A stretch of DNA of 39,949 nt from Asparagopsis taxiformis (taxonomy: Eukaryota; Rhodophyta; Florideophyceae; Bonnemaisoniales; Bonnemaisoniaceae): NCBI GenBank assembly GCA_030407315.1, contig JALQPE010000585.1, positions 1 through 39,949 on the forward strand, read 5' to 3'. The notes beneath the pieces were generated by a model, which was given only the letters and a program-made list of their open reading frames with translations, was not told where the DNA came from and made no database searches. The translations under genes and the position numbers were made by a program. This document shows, piece by piece, positions 26,941-36,988 of this stretch (position 1 is the stretch's first letter; every line of letters begins with the position of its first letter).

Positions 26941-29900
26941 CTCCCCCTCTTTGACCTTCTCGATTAATGATTTGGTAGTTACCCCCATAAGTTCACGAAG
27001 CTTGACGAACTGAATCCTTTGCAGAGGCTTAGTGAGGACATCCGCTACCATATCAGATGTTGGACAGTAGTCGATATCGAACATTCCTTCGAGGAGGCAA
27101 TCCCGGACAAAGTGATACCGAATGTCGATATGCTTTGTGCGGGTTCCAGAAGCATCGTTCCTAGCCATTTTGATAGATCCTTGATTATCCACATTGATGA
27201 GGATAGGATCTGCAGGATTTGTACTGCTGCTGAAACCAACGATGTTTCTCAGCCAGATTGCCTCCTTCACTGCTGCACTGAGAGCCATGTATTCGGCTTC
27301 TGAGGAAGACTGGGCTACACAGCCTTGCTTACGAGACTTCCAGCTCACCGCTCCTCCAGCCATCTTGAAGACATAGCCACTGGTCGACTTCCGGTTGATA
27401 GTACAACCGCCCCAGTCCGAGTCGCTGTACCCGACTGGTGCAAGTGTTGCTGTAGCTTTATACATCACGCCAAAGTCCCGTGTACCAGCGATGTAGCGTA
27501 GGACACGTTTAACGGCTACCCAGAGAGCTTTTGTCGGGGCCTCAACGAACTGTGCAAGTCTCCCAACGGCAAATGCGATGTCAGGGCGAGTTCCAACCGC
27601 TAGGTACATCAGGCTGCCAATTGCTCTGCGATAGAGCGTAGAGTCGATGGGCTCAGTTTCGGTATCCGCGACGGAGATCTGAGCTTGCATTGGCGTAACA
27701 ACCGGACTTGCATTTTCCATTCCAAACCGTTCCAATACCTTCTCAGCGTAGCGAGACTGGTTCAAGTGTAGCAGTCCTTTCGAGGTGTTGCGCGCAATCT
27801 CTAGTCCAAGACATACCCGAGCTCTACCACAATCCTTCATCTCGAAACGCTTGCTGAACTCTGCTTTCAGCTCATCCAACATATCTCTACTGCTTGAAGC
27901 AAGAAGAATATCGTCGACGTATAGTGCAATGATGATCATAGAGTCGTCACGATACCTGACATAGAAACATGGATCGTACGGAGAGCTCTGGAAGTCGAGC
28001 TGTGAAATGAGAAAGTCATCGATCTTAGCATGCCACTGCCTCGGAGCTTGTTTGAGTCCGTATAGAGCCTTTTGCAGTTTGCAGACATGGTCTGGATGCT
28101 TCGAGTCGATGAATCCCTCCGGCTGCTCCATGAAGATGTCCTGCTCGAGATCTCCGTAGAGAAAGGCTGTTTTGACGTCCATTTGGTCGCAGTGCAAATC
28201 GTGGTGGACAGTGAGCGCAAAGAACATGCGAAGGGTACAGAACTGGACAACGGGGGCATAAGTCTCGGAGTAGTCGATGCCGTACTTCTGCTGGAATCCT
28301 CGAGTTACGAGTCGAGCTTTGTGTTTGATCGAGTGCTCACCAGTTTCACTCACAACATCTTTGCGTTTGAAGACCCACTTCGAAGTGAGGAGGTTGAGAG
28401 CTTCACTGCGGGGGACCAGAATCCAGGTGCTATTTGCTTCGAGGGAATCCATCTCGGACTGAATGGCCTCAATCCAGAGATCTTTTTCCTCCCCCTTGGT
28501 CACCTCAGTGAAGGTAAGAAGATGTTCCGGAGTGGTATCAGCAGTAGTGGAGACAAGGGCAGTTGTTTTCCACCACTCACCCGGAGGTTTACGAGATCGA
28601 GAAGATTTACGCGGAGCGTTAAGGAGAGACTCATCAGTAGATGCTGAGGGAGTTGGTGGAGGAGATTGAGGTTGTGGAGCGTTGGTGTCAGAGTCAGAGT
28701 CCGAATGGGATGAAGGAGGAGTATCCTGTTTGGTAGAGAGACCAGACTTGCTGTCTCCATCCCATGGCTCAGTATTGGACTCAGGAGCAGCATCAACGCT
28801 GTTGTAGTCTGTATCAGAAGATGGTAAACGCTTCTTCTGCAGCTCGTCGAACACTACGTCTCGCGACACAACGACCTTTTCATTTGCTGTGTCCCATAGT
28901 TTGTAGGCTTTCTGGGAGCTTGCGTATCCAAGCATAATTGCTTCCTTTGCCCGCAAATCAAGGGTCTGAAGAAGTTTATCAGGCGTTTTGTACCAGCATC
29001 TACTTCCGAACGTTCGCATATGAGCAATACTCGGTTTCCTACCATACCAGATCTCATACGGAGTATTTCCTGTTGGCAGGGAGCGGCTGGTGACACGGTT
29101 ACGAATGTAGGCAGCACAGGAGAGTGCTTCTGCCCAGAACTCGAATGGGGTGTTGCTGTGATGGAGCATGGCACGAATTTGATCTTTGAGGGTTCTGTTC
29201 ATTCTCTCTGCCACACCATTCTGTTGCGGAGTGTATGCACAGGTGGTCTGACGTTTGATTCCTTGGCTGTCGAGGAAGGAGGTAAAGTCGTTTGAGAAGA
29301 ACTCTCCCCCTCCATCCGAGCGTAGTTGGCGGAGTTTACAACCAGTTTGCGTTTCAGCAATGCGCAGGAATCTCTGGAAGGAGTCGAAGCAATCGGACTT
29401 ACGGTGGAGCGGGTATACCGTTAGCCATCGGGACTTGTCATCGATGAATGTCACAAAGTAGCGAGCTCCCCCTTTCGAGAGTACTTCCATCGGCCCTGCC
29501 AGATCTGTGTGAACCAACTGGAGTAGCTCAGATGCTCTCGTTTCGGAGAGCTTTGGAATAGCTGCTCGGGGCATTTTGCCGGTTATGCATCCTTCACATG
29601 GGGCACCTGCATCTGATTTCTGAGATTTGATTCGGAGGCCCTTCACGGCAGATAGCTGTTCCATGCGTGAGATACCGGATTTGTTGACATGCCCGAGCCG
29701 CTCGTGCCAGAGCTGTAGCGAGGCCACACAGGCTGTTTGCTGCACATGATCTTTTGGGGCCTCTGACGAGAAGAGATCAATGGCATAGAGTCCCTTGCTT
29801 CTCCGTCCAGTGGCTATCGGTTTGTTGTTCTGAGTCAGGATGACTGTATTGTTATTGAACTGCACCGATATGCCTCGAGTAGTGAGGGTGCTGACGGAGA

Positions 29901-30624
29901 TGAGAGAAAATACAAAAGAGGGAACGTGGAGGACGTCACGAAGTATGCACTGTTTTATTTCCCCATATAGAGAGATCATTAAACGAACATCACCACGGCC
30001 GACTGCCATTGAGGTAGACTTATCTCCCAGAGTTACGGAGAACGGTGTTATTTCCTTATAGGAAACAAACATGGAGCGATCGAAGGTCATGTGAGAGGTG
30101 GCAGCAGAGTCTATGTACCAAGTTGATGTATGAAGAGATCCAGGAGTAGTTGACATGAGGCAAACATACTCTTTCTCTTCATCATTATGGAAAGTAGACG
30201 CGGAAACAGAGTTTGATGGAGGATTGCCTTCTGAATCGGTGAGAGTAACCATGGCAGAAGGTTTAGACCGTGCAGGCCGAGAGCGGGATGGACGGCCATA
30301 CTTTTGCCAACAATACGGTTCAGTGTGGTTGGTACGACCGCAATGAGTGCATTTCTTTCGGTTACTGCCGGGCTGTTTCCCAGACCTGGATAATAATGCA
30401 GCTGAGTCAGAAGAAGAGCTTCCAGGTTTCAAAATAGAAGCTCTACGTTCCTCCTGAAGAAGGAGACTTCGGACTTTGTCGAAGGTGAATGTAGGATCCT
30501 CATCACCTATAGCATCAAGAGCAGTAATGAGTGTCTGGAAGGAAGAAGGAAGGCCATTGAGGACAGCCATAGCCATTTCCTTGTCGTCGATGATCACGCC
30601 CATAGAGCTGAGGACCGAGGCCAT
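26935..30624 (-). CDS. pol: Copia-2 Gag C-terminus plus Pol polyprotein
   Basis: Uninterrupted frame. The first ATG is at 30622-30624 (MASVLSSMGVIIDDKEM); the frame is open further upstream into the leader but without ATG. It carries the same CCHC knuckle, DSAATSH protease, HHCC and DDE integrase, YVDD reverse transcriptase and RNase H motifs as copia-1. I noticed only a few amino-acid differences between the copies, for example SSKAPKD/SSEAPKD, PTRNTP/PTGNTP, EANGTW/EANSTW and LQRVQF/LQRIQF. All catalytic residues are kept. The N-terminal Gag domain is missing. Confidence 0.93.
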   Translation of the reverse strand: MASVLSSMGVIIDDKEMAMAVLNGLPSSFQTLITALDAIGDEDPTFTFDKVRSLLLQEERRASILKPGSSSSDSAALLSRSGKQPGSNRKKCTHCGRTNHTEPYCWQKYGRPSRSRPARSKPSAMVTLTDSEGNPPSNSVSASTFHNDEEKEYVCLMSTTPGSLHTSTWYIDSAATSHMTFDRSMFVSYKEITPFSVTLGDKSTSMAVGRGDVRLMISLYGEIKQCILRDVLHVPSFVFSLISVSTLTTRGISVQFNNNTVILTQNNKPIATGRRSKGLYAIDLFSSEAPKDHVQQTACVASLQLWHERLGHVNKSGISRMEQLSAVKGLRIKSQKSDAGAPCEGCITGKMPRAAIPKLSETRASELLQLVHTDLAGPMEVLSKGGARYFVTFIDDKSRWLTVYPLHRKSDCFDSFQRFLRIAETQTGCKLRQLRSDGGGEFFSNDFTSFLDSQGIKRQTTCAYTPQQNGVAERMNRTLKDQIRAMLHHSNTPFEFWAEALSCAAYIRNRVTSRSLPTGNTPYEIWYGRKPSIAHMRTFGSRCWYKTPDKLLQTLDLRAKEAIMLGYASSQKAYKLWDTANEKVVVSRDVVFDELQKKRLPSSDTDYNSVDAAPESNTEPWDGDSKSGLSTKQDTPPSSHSDSDSDTNAPQPQSPPPTPSASTDESLLNAPRKSSRSRKPPGEWWKTTALVSTTADTTPEHLLTFTEVTKGEEKDLWIEAIQSEMDSLEANSTWILVPRSEALNLLTSKWVFKRKDVVSETGEHSIKHKARLVTRGFQQKYGIDYSETYAPVVQFCTLRMFFALTVHHDLHCDQMDVKTAFLYGDLEQDIFMEQPEGFIDSKHPDHVCKLQKALYGLKQAPRQWHAKIDDFLISQLDFQSSPYDPCFYVRYRDDSMIIIALYVDDILLASSSRDMLDELKAEFSKRFEMKDCGRARVCLGLEIARNTSKGLLHLNQSRYAEKVLERFGMENASPVVTPMQAQISVADTETEPIDSTLYRRAIGSLMYLAVGTRPDIAFAVGRLAQFVEAPTKALWVAVKRVLRYIAGTRDFGVMYKATATLAPVGYSDSDWGGCTINRKSTSGYVFKMAGGAVSWKSRKQGCVAQSSSEAEYMALSAAVKEAIWLRNIVGFSSSTNPADPILINVDNQGSIKMARNDASGTRTKHIDIRYHFVRDCLLEGMFDIDYCPTSDMVADVLTKPLQRIQFVKLRELMGVTTKSLIEKVKEGEC
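26941..26952 (-). promoter_or_regulatory. Copia-2 polypurine tract
   Basis: CTCCCCCTCTTT on the plus strand is the complement of the copia-1 tract and abuts the 3' LTR. Confidence 0.85.
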
Positions 30625-30751
30625 CTGTCGAACACGATTAATGTAGACGAAGAGAAGAGAGAACGAGGCGAGAACGAGACGAAATATGTAAGAGAACGCC
30701 GACGCAAACGACGCACTTACCAAAGCGCTAGAGAATAAGAAACGACCCGAG
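30625..30751 (-). other. Copia-2 leader with retained splice donor and deletion junction
   Basis: On the minus strand the donor GTAAGT (complement of 30715-30720) is kept, but both candidate acceptors seen in copia-1 are deleted. Similarity to the copia-1 leader ends after about 70 bases, and the gag sequence TCTACATTAATCGTG begins near 30650. Confidence 0.75.
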
Positions 30752-30773
30752 CGAGCGCGCTGGGCCCATAACC
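30752..30773 (-). promoter_or_regulatory. Copia-2 half-tRNA primer-binding site
   Basis: Identical over 22 bases to the copia-1 site, including the initiator-Met anticodon-arm complement GGTTATGGGCCCAGC. Confidence 0.85.
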
Positions 30774-31260
30774 TGTTGAAACGAATTGGTCGCTTACCGA
30801 GCGTTTACTGAATCTGCGAGCTCACTACATAATTTGTATTCTCGCCGAGGTGCGCCGGCGGTGCTAAGGACAGCCTGTTCAAGGCTGCTCCAGACAGACT
30901 GTCACTGACAGTCTGTCCTAGCAAGCACCCGCTGCCAATCTGGTACACGTGGGCTTCTCTATCATATCATCCACACGTATACACTTATCATAACATTTTC
31001 CCTCTGCCATGATGGCAACCCATCTTGGCATTTCTAATTACTAATTGAAACTATGACAAACAAATTGAAACTTCAGACGCTAATATCTCCATGAAGAAAG
31101 GTCGTAGAAGCTTCGGAGAAGTTGCTACCCGACTAATTCGGGCACGCTGAACACGATGAGATAGGTTTCAGAGCGCTCAGACCACTCCTTCATAGAGAAA
31201 TCGAGGGTCAAAGTTTTCTCACGTAATTGAGCCCTCAGGGCCAATTCCAGTGCTTCAACA
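30774..31260 (-). repeat. Copia-2 5' LTR (487 bp)
   Basis: Same as 26453-26940 except that CCCC is CCC near 31233. TGTTGAAAC at one end, GCTTCAACA at the other. Confidence 0.95.
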
Positions 31261-31873
31261 CCTGAGGCAGTAAAATTACTATTTTAATTTTTTCAGTTCT
31301 AGTGCCGCAGGCAGTAAAATACAAAATTTCCTGGCAGTACGGTATGTAGCAGAATTCAGTACTGTACGATAGCAAATTCTAGTAATTTTTGCTGGTACCA
31401 CAGGGCAGTAGTGCAATGCAGTGATTTTTGATGATTTTTGCAATGGAATGTACTGCCATACAGTACAGCCCTGGCAAATGACCTGGCATTAGAATCAGGC
31501 AGTAAAATATACTGGCTCCGGCAGTGAATTGTACTGCCTGCAAGTACTGCCTTGATAGTAATTGGTGATTGGTATTTTCTGAGATTCAATTTTGCAATAG
31601 TTGTCCAGGATAGGGTTGTACAATGTGTTCGCATGTGAGTTCAAGTAGAGAAGAGAGGAAACTATTCTGAAGCTACTAGTAGTGAGAAGTGTAGAGGATG
31701 CATGGTCACATGGAAATGACCGTTACAAAAAAGGTAGGAGAAAATCGGTCGTTTTCCGAGGATATGAGTAGAGTAGTTGGCATTATTTGTTACTATTGCT
31801 AGCATTCTCGTTACAGGAAAAGCGTTTGGAGTGACACTCTGCGATTGGAACGAGAGGCGAAGTTTGACGGAAG
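31261..31873. repeat. Cluster of dispersed GGCAGTA/TACTGCC motifs, no gene
   Basis: About ten copies of GGCAGTA or its complement, many followed by AAAAT, in 31261-31560 at irregular spacing and in both orientations (GGCAGTAAAAT, GGCAGTACGG, TACTGCCTGCAAGTACTGCC). The remainder up to 31873 shows nothing coding. The cluster continues left of copia-2. Confidence 0.6.
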
Positions 31874-33371
31874 ATGGAATCTCAGCATCGTGAGGAAAAT
31901 CCAAATGACTGCCTAGCAGGGATTATTCGAGAGGGATTCAGGACAGTGACTGGGGAAGTTCGTCGTATTGGGGAGAGGATGGATGAAATCGACGATGATC
32001 GAACGTCCCAATGCCAGCAAATCGAAAAGCTGATGAGTCGCGTCGAGTTTATAGTAACGGAATTACAGGGTGTGAAAGACATCTGTGATGGTTTATTACA
32101 GCAGAGTCAGGGCAATTCGAAGAAGGGGATGACTGACAAGGACAGGGACCGTTTGCGCATCTCGCAGTCAGCAGAACTATCGTTTTCTTACAATTTTCTG
32201 TGTGCAGTATTGGAACTGTTGTACCTTTGCTTGTCGACAAGATTGATGCTGGGGCGACAATTTACACCAACCAAGGAATCTACGACCTCCGTGGTTGCAG
32301 GTTGCTCTCTGCAATGATGTTTACGAAGCAGAGCAATGACAAGAGAGATGTGTTCCAATCCAACACCGGGAAGAACAACATCGAGCTTCGATTCCAAGTG
32401 GTGATGTCTCTACTGCGGAACATTCAGAAGGAAAAGTCGGGTACAGGCCGTACAGTGGAAGACTCGAGCTCTGGACGCGATTCGAATGTGTTCAACGTCT
32501 GGAAGGAGACAAGTACATTCCGGACAAAATAATCGAAGAAGTTGTTTATGGTGCCACTGGCGATGGCCGAAACCAGCCTGCAGGAAGCATTGACGGAGGG
32601 GCTAGGAAGCGGAGGAAAACAGATGGAAATGGTGGACAGTTGAGCAAGCGTGAAATATCTTCGGCTGTTACGAAAGTTGCGCTGACAAAGGTGCTCGGTT
32701 TCCAGAACAAGTCTAGAGAGCAGATACGCCATCGATTCCTTGTCGAACTGGGGTTCGCTCTAGTGTTGGAAACGGACGCCTCTATCACTTTCGAGTTTCC
32801 AACTCACGATCTCATTCGAGATATGGATGTTATCCCCGATACCCGTGTGACCAACGGAAATCTAAGGCCTGAGGAACGGAAAGTTGTGGATGACAAGAAT
32901 TCCGCGATCTTGATACAATTCATCGCTGAGCGGAAAGAGATGGTCGTCATCATTCAGTACGAAGTCGAGATATCGGTATGTGTGGCCAAAAGGATGATTC
33001 GAAGGAGAATCAATATCCTGGAGGTAGCCCTGAACACTGCAATTGCTTTCCTTCAATGCACGAGTAGAATGGTTTTCCTGCGACGTTCCTGCAATTCACT
33101 CAGATTTGTCTATGCAATCGCTTCCGGGATTCTAGGAATTTTCAAGGTACAATCAGGTCAGACCTTCGAAGAAAGTGTACAAGACGAGCTCAAACAATTA
33201 GGAAAGGCGATGTTGCCGAGTGACCGAATCTGTAAGAGGCATCTCTGCGAAGATGTACTGACAATTACTAACGAAAAATTCGATGAACAACACTTGGAAC
33301 AGCGTAGTACCGCGTTTGAGGAGGGTAGCGGACATGGAAATGAAGAAGATGGGAGTGAAAGCTACGTTTGA
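31874..33371 (+). pseudogene. Unknown protein with N-terminal coiled coil, frame-broken
   Basis: I do not recognise it. Frame 31874-32190 begins MESQHREENPNDCLAGIIRE and has a heptad-like stretch (about residues 20-75, VRRIGERMDEIDDD ... IEKLMSRVEFIVTEL) typical of a coiled coil. A possible splice acceptor (TTTTCTGTGTGCAG) ends at 32207, and a second frame 32208-32430 reads VVPLLVDKIDAGATIYTNQG. A third frame, open from 32340, carries FECVQRLEGDKYIPDKIIEE, a basic KRRK signal and then 32640-33371 (ALTKVLGFQNKSREQIRHRF...). The third frame continues to a Glu/Gly/Ser-rich end. Either one intron plus one frameshift, or two frameshifts, link the parts. Confidence 0.4.
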
Positions 33372-33910
33372 AGTTTCCCTTGATGAGGAAGATTGATAAT
33401 GGAAGCGTAGAAGTAAAGTTTCATAGCCTTTGAAGGGAACCGACTACTACGAGAGACTTAAGAGAAATAAAAACCTTTAGATGTGAAACTGTCTAGGATG
33501 TGCGTGGAAAAGGTGCACCGCAGCATGCTACGTACTACATGGTGTACTGGAAACAATAGCTATCGTTCTTATTTTTCAGCTCACTCTGCGACTAGAAAGC
33601 GTCATGTCTACTACGGTTAAGAGTTTTACCCTGTCATTGAGCTCGCCTCTAGTAGCTTCGGGGTCTGTGCAGTCCCATCCAATGCCGTAGCTCCACCTGG
33701 CAGAGTAGTGCGGAAAATAATATCGGGTATTATTTTGAGGAATATTTTGCCAAGTGGAGGGCAATCATTGTTACAGAATGCAGACAGCCCCTGGACGAAG
33801 GAACAGGCCAGAAAGATACGGAGCATGTATCGATGGATACCATCGACTTAATCGAGGTTGACTAATTCTGAACAGTCTTGTAGACCCATCTAGAAAAGAT
33901 AGAAAACGTT
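33372..33910. other. Intergenic, nothing firm
   Basis: A short plus-strand frame around 33660-33850 (VCAVPSNAVAPPGRVVRKII ... WTKEQARKIRSMYRWI) is mildly protein-like but has no start and no recognised domain. Confidence 0.4.
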
Positions 33911-35246
33911 TTACTCGGAGGCGACATCGTGTACGGTAGGATGAGGTGCATCGACAGGGGAACTATTCTGTCCAACGATAACGTCATGTCCAATTGTGTC
34001 TAACTCGCTGCAGATGGTGTGTCCACTGAAAATGCATGCTGGGAGGTTCAAGTATGCAGTTCCCAACACAACATTCTTGAGAACGCGCTCGAAAGTTCCA
34101 TATGGACGAGGGCCTTGAACAGGTTTCCAGGTCAGTGAGAACGAGTTGGCCAGTTTGAAATTTTTGCTGTCCGGCAGCTCAAAGTTCTCCTGCATTTCTC
34201 GACTTGAGAGGAAGCGAGCTTCCAAAGGATACGAATAGCTGCAATTGACATAGTCGTATTCATCAGATTCTCGAGTAAGAACGACAGTACTACTCATGTT
34301 TTCCGATCTCCTGTATAAAGAGGAACCAACAAGAACAGCCTTTGTAGATGGAATAAAATCTTCTGAAGCACTGTCTGCTAGAGTTCCCAAAACTCTAATG
34401 ACAAAAGACCCAGAATCGTGTCGTGTTTTCTTCCACTTGAGGATAGTAGAGTTCGTGCATGTAGACATGGAAGGAGCTAAAGTATTGCAGAGGTCATAGT
34501 ATGTTCCAAAGTGGATCGATAGCTCCTTATCTCTCCCAGTTGAAATTCGAACCGCTTCGACGCTCGGCAGGAAAATTGTGTTTTGGTTGTTCTTCTCTTC
34601 GCATAGCCTGGAAAGTTGTTAAAAACTGTTCAAGCGAGCAATCTGCTCTTGCCGTCACATAGTCTTGCACCAGGGAGCTCACTTCCCGGCCTGTTTCAGA
34701 CTTCGTGATTTTGGAGGAAAGGGTTTGTCCAGTTTTAAGCCAACTCTCTGGAACAGGTAGTCGCACACAATGTTTCCGAAGATGGGTCCAGTAGCGCTTG
34801 ATGAACCGCGACAGTTGAGAATCTGCCTTTCGAGGTAGGATACCTTTTGAAACAGCTTGGATATGTCCTCATTGATGTTAGGACCAGGAGGACTCTCATC
34901 GCAAACTAAGCGCGGCTCGGACTTGGATCGAATCAACAAGTTCTGTTTGCAATCTTTTTTATGGAAACTGTCTTCACCCGCAGACGAGATCGTCTGCTCT
35001 AGTGCTAGTTGCTCTCCAAACCTCCAACGTAGCATGTTTCCAGAGTCAATGTCCAGCAGCGAATTGTTCTTGAATAATTTGCTGTAGAGACTGACTGGTC
35101 GAAACCGTGTTCAGATTGATATTGCAGCGTAACAACAAGTTTCCAGTCAAACGATGTTCTCCGGACGCGTCCGGCTTGGCAGTACTCAAAACTTTGGCGC
35201 CCCACCAACCTTTTTCTGTTTTCTTCCTCTCGTTCGTAAACTCCAT
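33911..35246 (-). pseudogene. Unknown minus-strand gene in several frames
   Basis: Protein-like pieces follow one another on the minus strand: 35246-35046 (MEFTNERKKTEKGWWGAKVL ... LLLRCNINLNTVSTSQSL), 35035-34760 (MLRWRFGEQLALEQTI ... PGPNINEDISKLFQ), 34770-34560 (RLPVPESWLKTGQTLSSKIT ... SLVQDYVTARADCSLEQFL), and 34550-33911 (MSTCTNSTILKWKKTR ... FKLANSFSLTWKPV). Joined they would make about 440 residues with three frame changes. The C-terminal part is rich in beta-prone, aromatic and polar residues and could be a structural protein, but no family is recognised. It is opposite in strand to its neighbours on both sides. Confidence 0.4.
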
Positions 35247-36031
35247 TCTACTTCAATGACTGATCCTTCGGAGACAAAGTCTGTTGGGTCTTGCATAATG
35301 GGTATTCCCAGGAAAAGAATGGAAGAGGTATCGACTGAGGAAACAGGAAAGATGACGAAACTGTACAGCTTGTATCCGTGTGGAATGATAGAGAGAAAAT
35401 TGGTAGGTTACTATTTTTATACTTGCATAACTCGTAACGGTTATAAATTACTAACACCTGTCCCAAGCGACATGGGAGACCAACATCGTGATGATCATCT
35501 CTCTTGAACATTCATCACCATATAATAAAGATCTTATTCCGAGCTGCTCGAAACCATTACCAGTAGATTGGGTGTATTTTTCGCTGTGGCAATATAACGG
35601 AACCTAGACGTGTATTTATAAACAGACGCAGGGATCGAGAATGATGCAGTGCAATCAATGTGTATATTTATATACTGGTTGTAAGAACGAGTCTACAAGT
35701 TCGAACAGAAGATGAAGTCCTCTCAAGAGATTGGTTTTTTTTGAAATCTCCGATGGCAGATTTCAAACTCAATCTCTCGAGGGGACTTCAAATTCAAAAC
35801 AAAAATGGAAATGTCCGTTGGCGAAATAATTGTATAGAAAGGCCGCCGAAGAACCTAATTATTCCTCATTACGTACCCTACCTAGCCAAAGTATACCTGA
35901 AAATATTCAGGTTAACTCTTTAACTGTGCATTTAAGGTTTATCAAGATTGTTGCCGAAGGTTTTTAACGGCAGGTAGGAGAGAAGATTGTTTTCTGCTGG
36001 TGGCTGATTGAGGTGAAGAATCTATTTCTCG
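35247..36031. other. Intergenic, AT-rich, no firm gene
   Basis: Frames of 80-117 codons on either strand lack motifs. An 87-codon plus frame at 35660-35923 (MADFKLNLSRGLQIQNKNGN) could be a fragment. No repeat or element end was recognised. Confidence 0.4.
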
Positions 36032-36561
36032 ATGGCCTCTGAGAAGAGAAATCCAGCGAGCACCTCTGGGCGTCCCCTTCATGGTGAGCGGCGCATGGGC
36101 TATTGCACATCGACCCATTCAAGATCAAAAGATATGTCGAGATTCGAGAAATCGACTACAGGCACGTCGATGTTATTGCCGAGAGCATTCAGGTTTACGG
36201 CTACAATGACAACAACCCAATTACTGGTCGGATCATTGCCGGTGAGGTAGAGGTGCTGGATGGTGCGCATCGTTCGAAAGCTGTAATCAAGCTCATAAAG
36301 AACGGTGAGCTTCCGCGTGATTTCACTGTTCCTATGATTGAAGAAGTCGACATATCTCCGATTACAAGTGCTTCTTTCCTTCTAGATAGTGTGAAAGCAT
36401 CAAACGCGAACGATATGACATCCAGGCAGAAGAGGATGACTTTCATTGAGTACCTGAATCTTACTTTGGATCTTAGAGATGGGTACTGGAGCGAAACGCA
36501 GGTGAAAAACAAGGAGCTCAAGCATGGTTACAATTCGCGACGTGAATATGCCATCCATTAG
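36032..36561 (+). pseudogene. ParB/Srx-like N-terminal domain protein
   Basis: A start at 36032 (MASEKRNPASTSGRPLHGER) is followed by a one-base shift near 36098, after which the frame reads HIDPFKIKRYVEIREID, VIAESIQVYGYNDNNPI and VLDGAHRSKAVIKLI. The last motif (DG.HR..A) is the hallmark of the ParB/sulfiredoxin-like fold used by partition proteins and phage ParB-type nucleases, which bind DNA or nucleotides. The rest is helical and polar. In bacteria and phages such domains are often joined to DNA methyltransferases, and one lies 1.8 kb downstream on the same strand. The frame ends at 36561 and continues in the next frame. Confidence 0.6.
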
Positions 36562-36919
36562 GCGATGGCTCGCCGTGGGATCTCAGCGCGAAGATTTGGC
36601 AGAAACTGTGCTGAGGCAGCCACAGTACGAGAGTTGCTTGTCAATTCTTCGTGTGCTTCGCCCCTACAGTCGCATAGAAGAACCCAATCCCAAAATGGTT
36701 CGCTGTCTGTGGCAGTTGTTCTGTATTGTATGGGGAAGGCCGGTGGAAGTTCAGAACAATTTTGCGATGGAGTTTCCCACATCTCTCGAGAAAAGAGCAT
36801 CAGTCAGCGAGCAGTTGTTTGGGATGTCTACAAGTGGTGAAATTGCTTCTCCATTGTGTCGCGAAGTCCTCACCTGTGAGTATTTCGTTCTGGAAGAAGT
36901 GCACAGGGTAGAACATTAA
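36524..36919 (+). pseudogene. Continuation of the ParB-like gene, no recognised domain
   Basis: Overlaps the ParB frame by 38 bases in another frame. From about residue 14 (WLAVGSQREDLAETVLRQPQ) it reads as a helical protein with CLSILRVLRPYS and MVRCLWQLFCIVWGRPVEVQ. The first residues are probably frameshift noise. It looks like the next part of the same protein after a one-base shift. It stops 75 bp before the solo LTR. Confidence 0.4.
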
Positions 36920-36988
36920 CAGAAGAAGACAAAGTATTTGGAAGGCTGATGTTTATGATTTCATTTGTGCACATTGCCCTCACTAGAC

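Larger units (their letters stand above)
26448..31265 (-). mobile_element. Copia-2: copia element with internal deletion and CCTGA target duplication
   Basis: LTRs of 488 and 487 bp differ by one base (a missing C in the right copy). Five-base direct repeats CCTGA at 26448-26452 and 31261-31265 flank it. The element is on the minus strand and has the same half-tRNA primer site as copia-1. The leader is joined directly to the middle of gag: the zinc-finger gene, its intron, and the first roughly 120 codons of gag are gone. Pol is intact and almost identical to copia-1. It is a recent insertion that would need Gag supplied in trans. Confidence 0.95.

Noticed and set aside
27019..30346. Plus-strand open frames of 60-191 codons across copia-2
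   Set aside because: They are antisense shadows of the pol frame and recur as shadows in copia-1.
26935..30723. Copia-2 polyprotein starting at 30723
   Set aside because: That first codon is TTG in the leader; the first ATG in frame is at 30622-30624.
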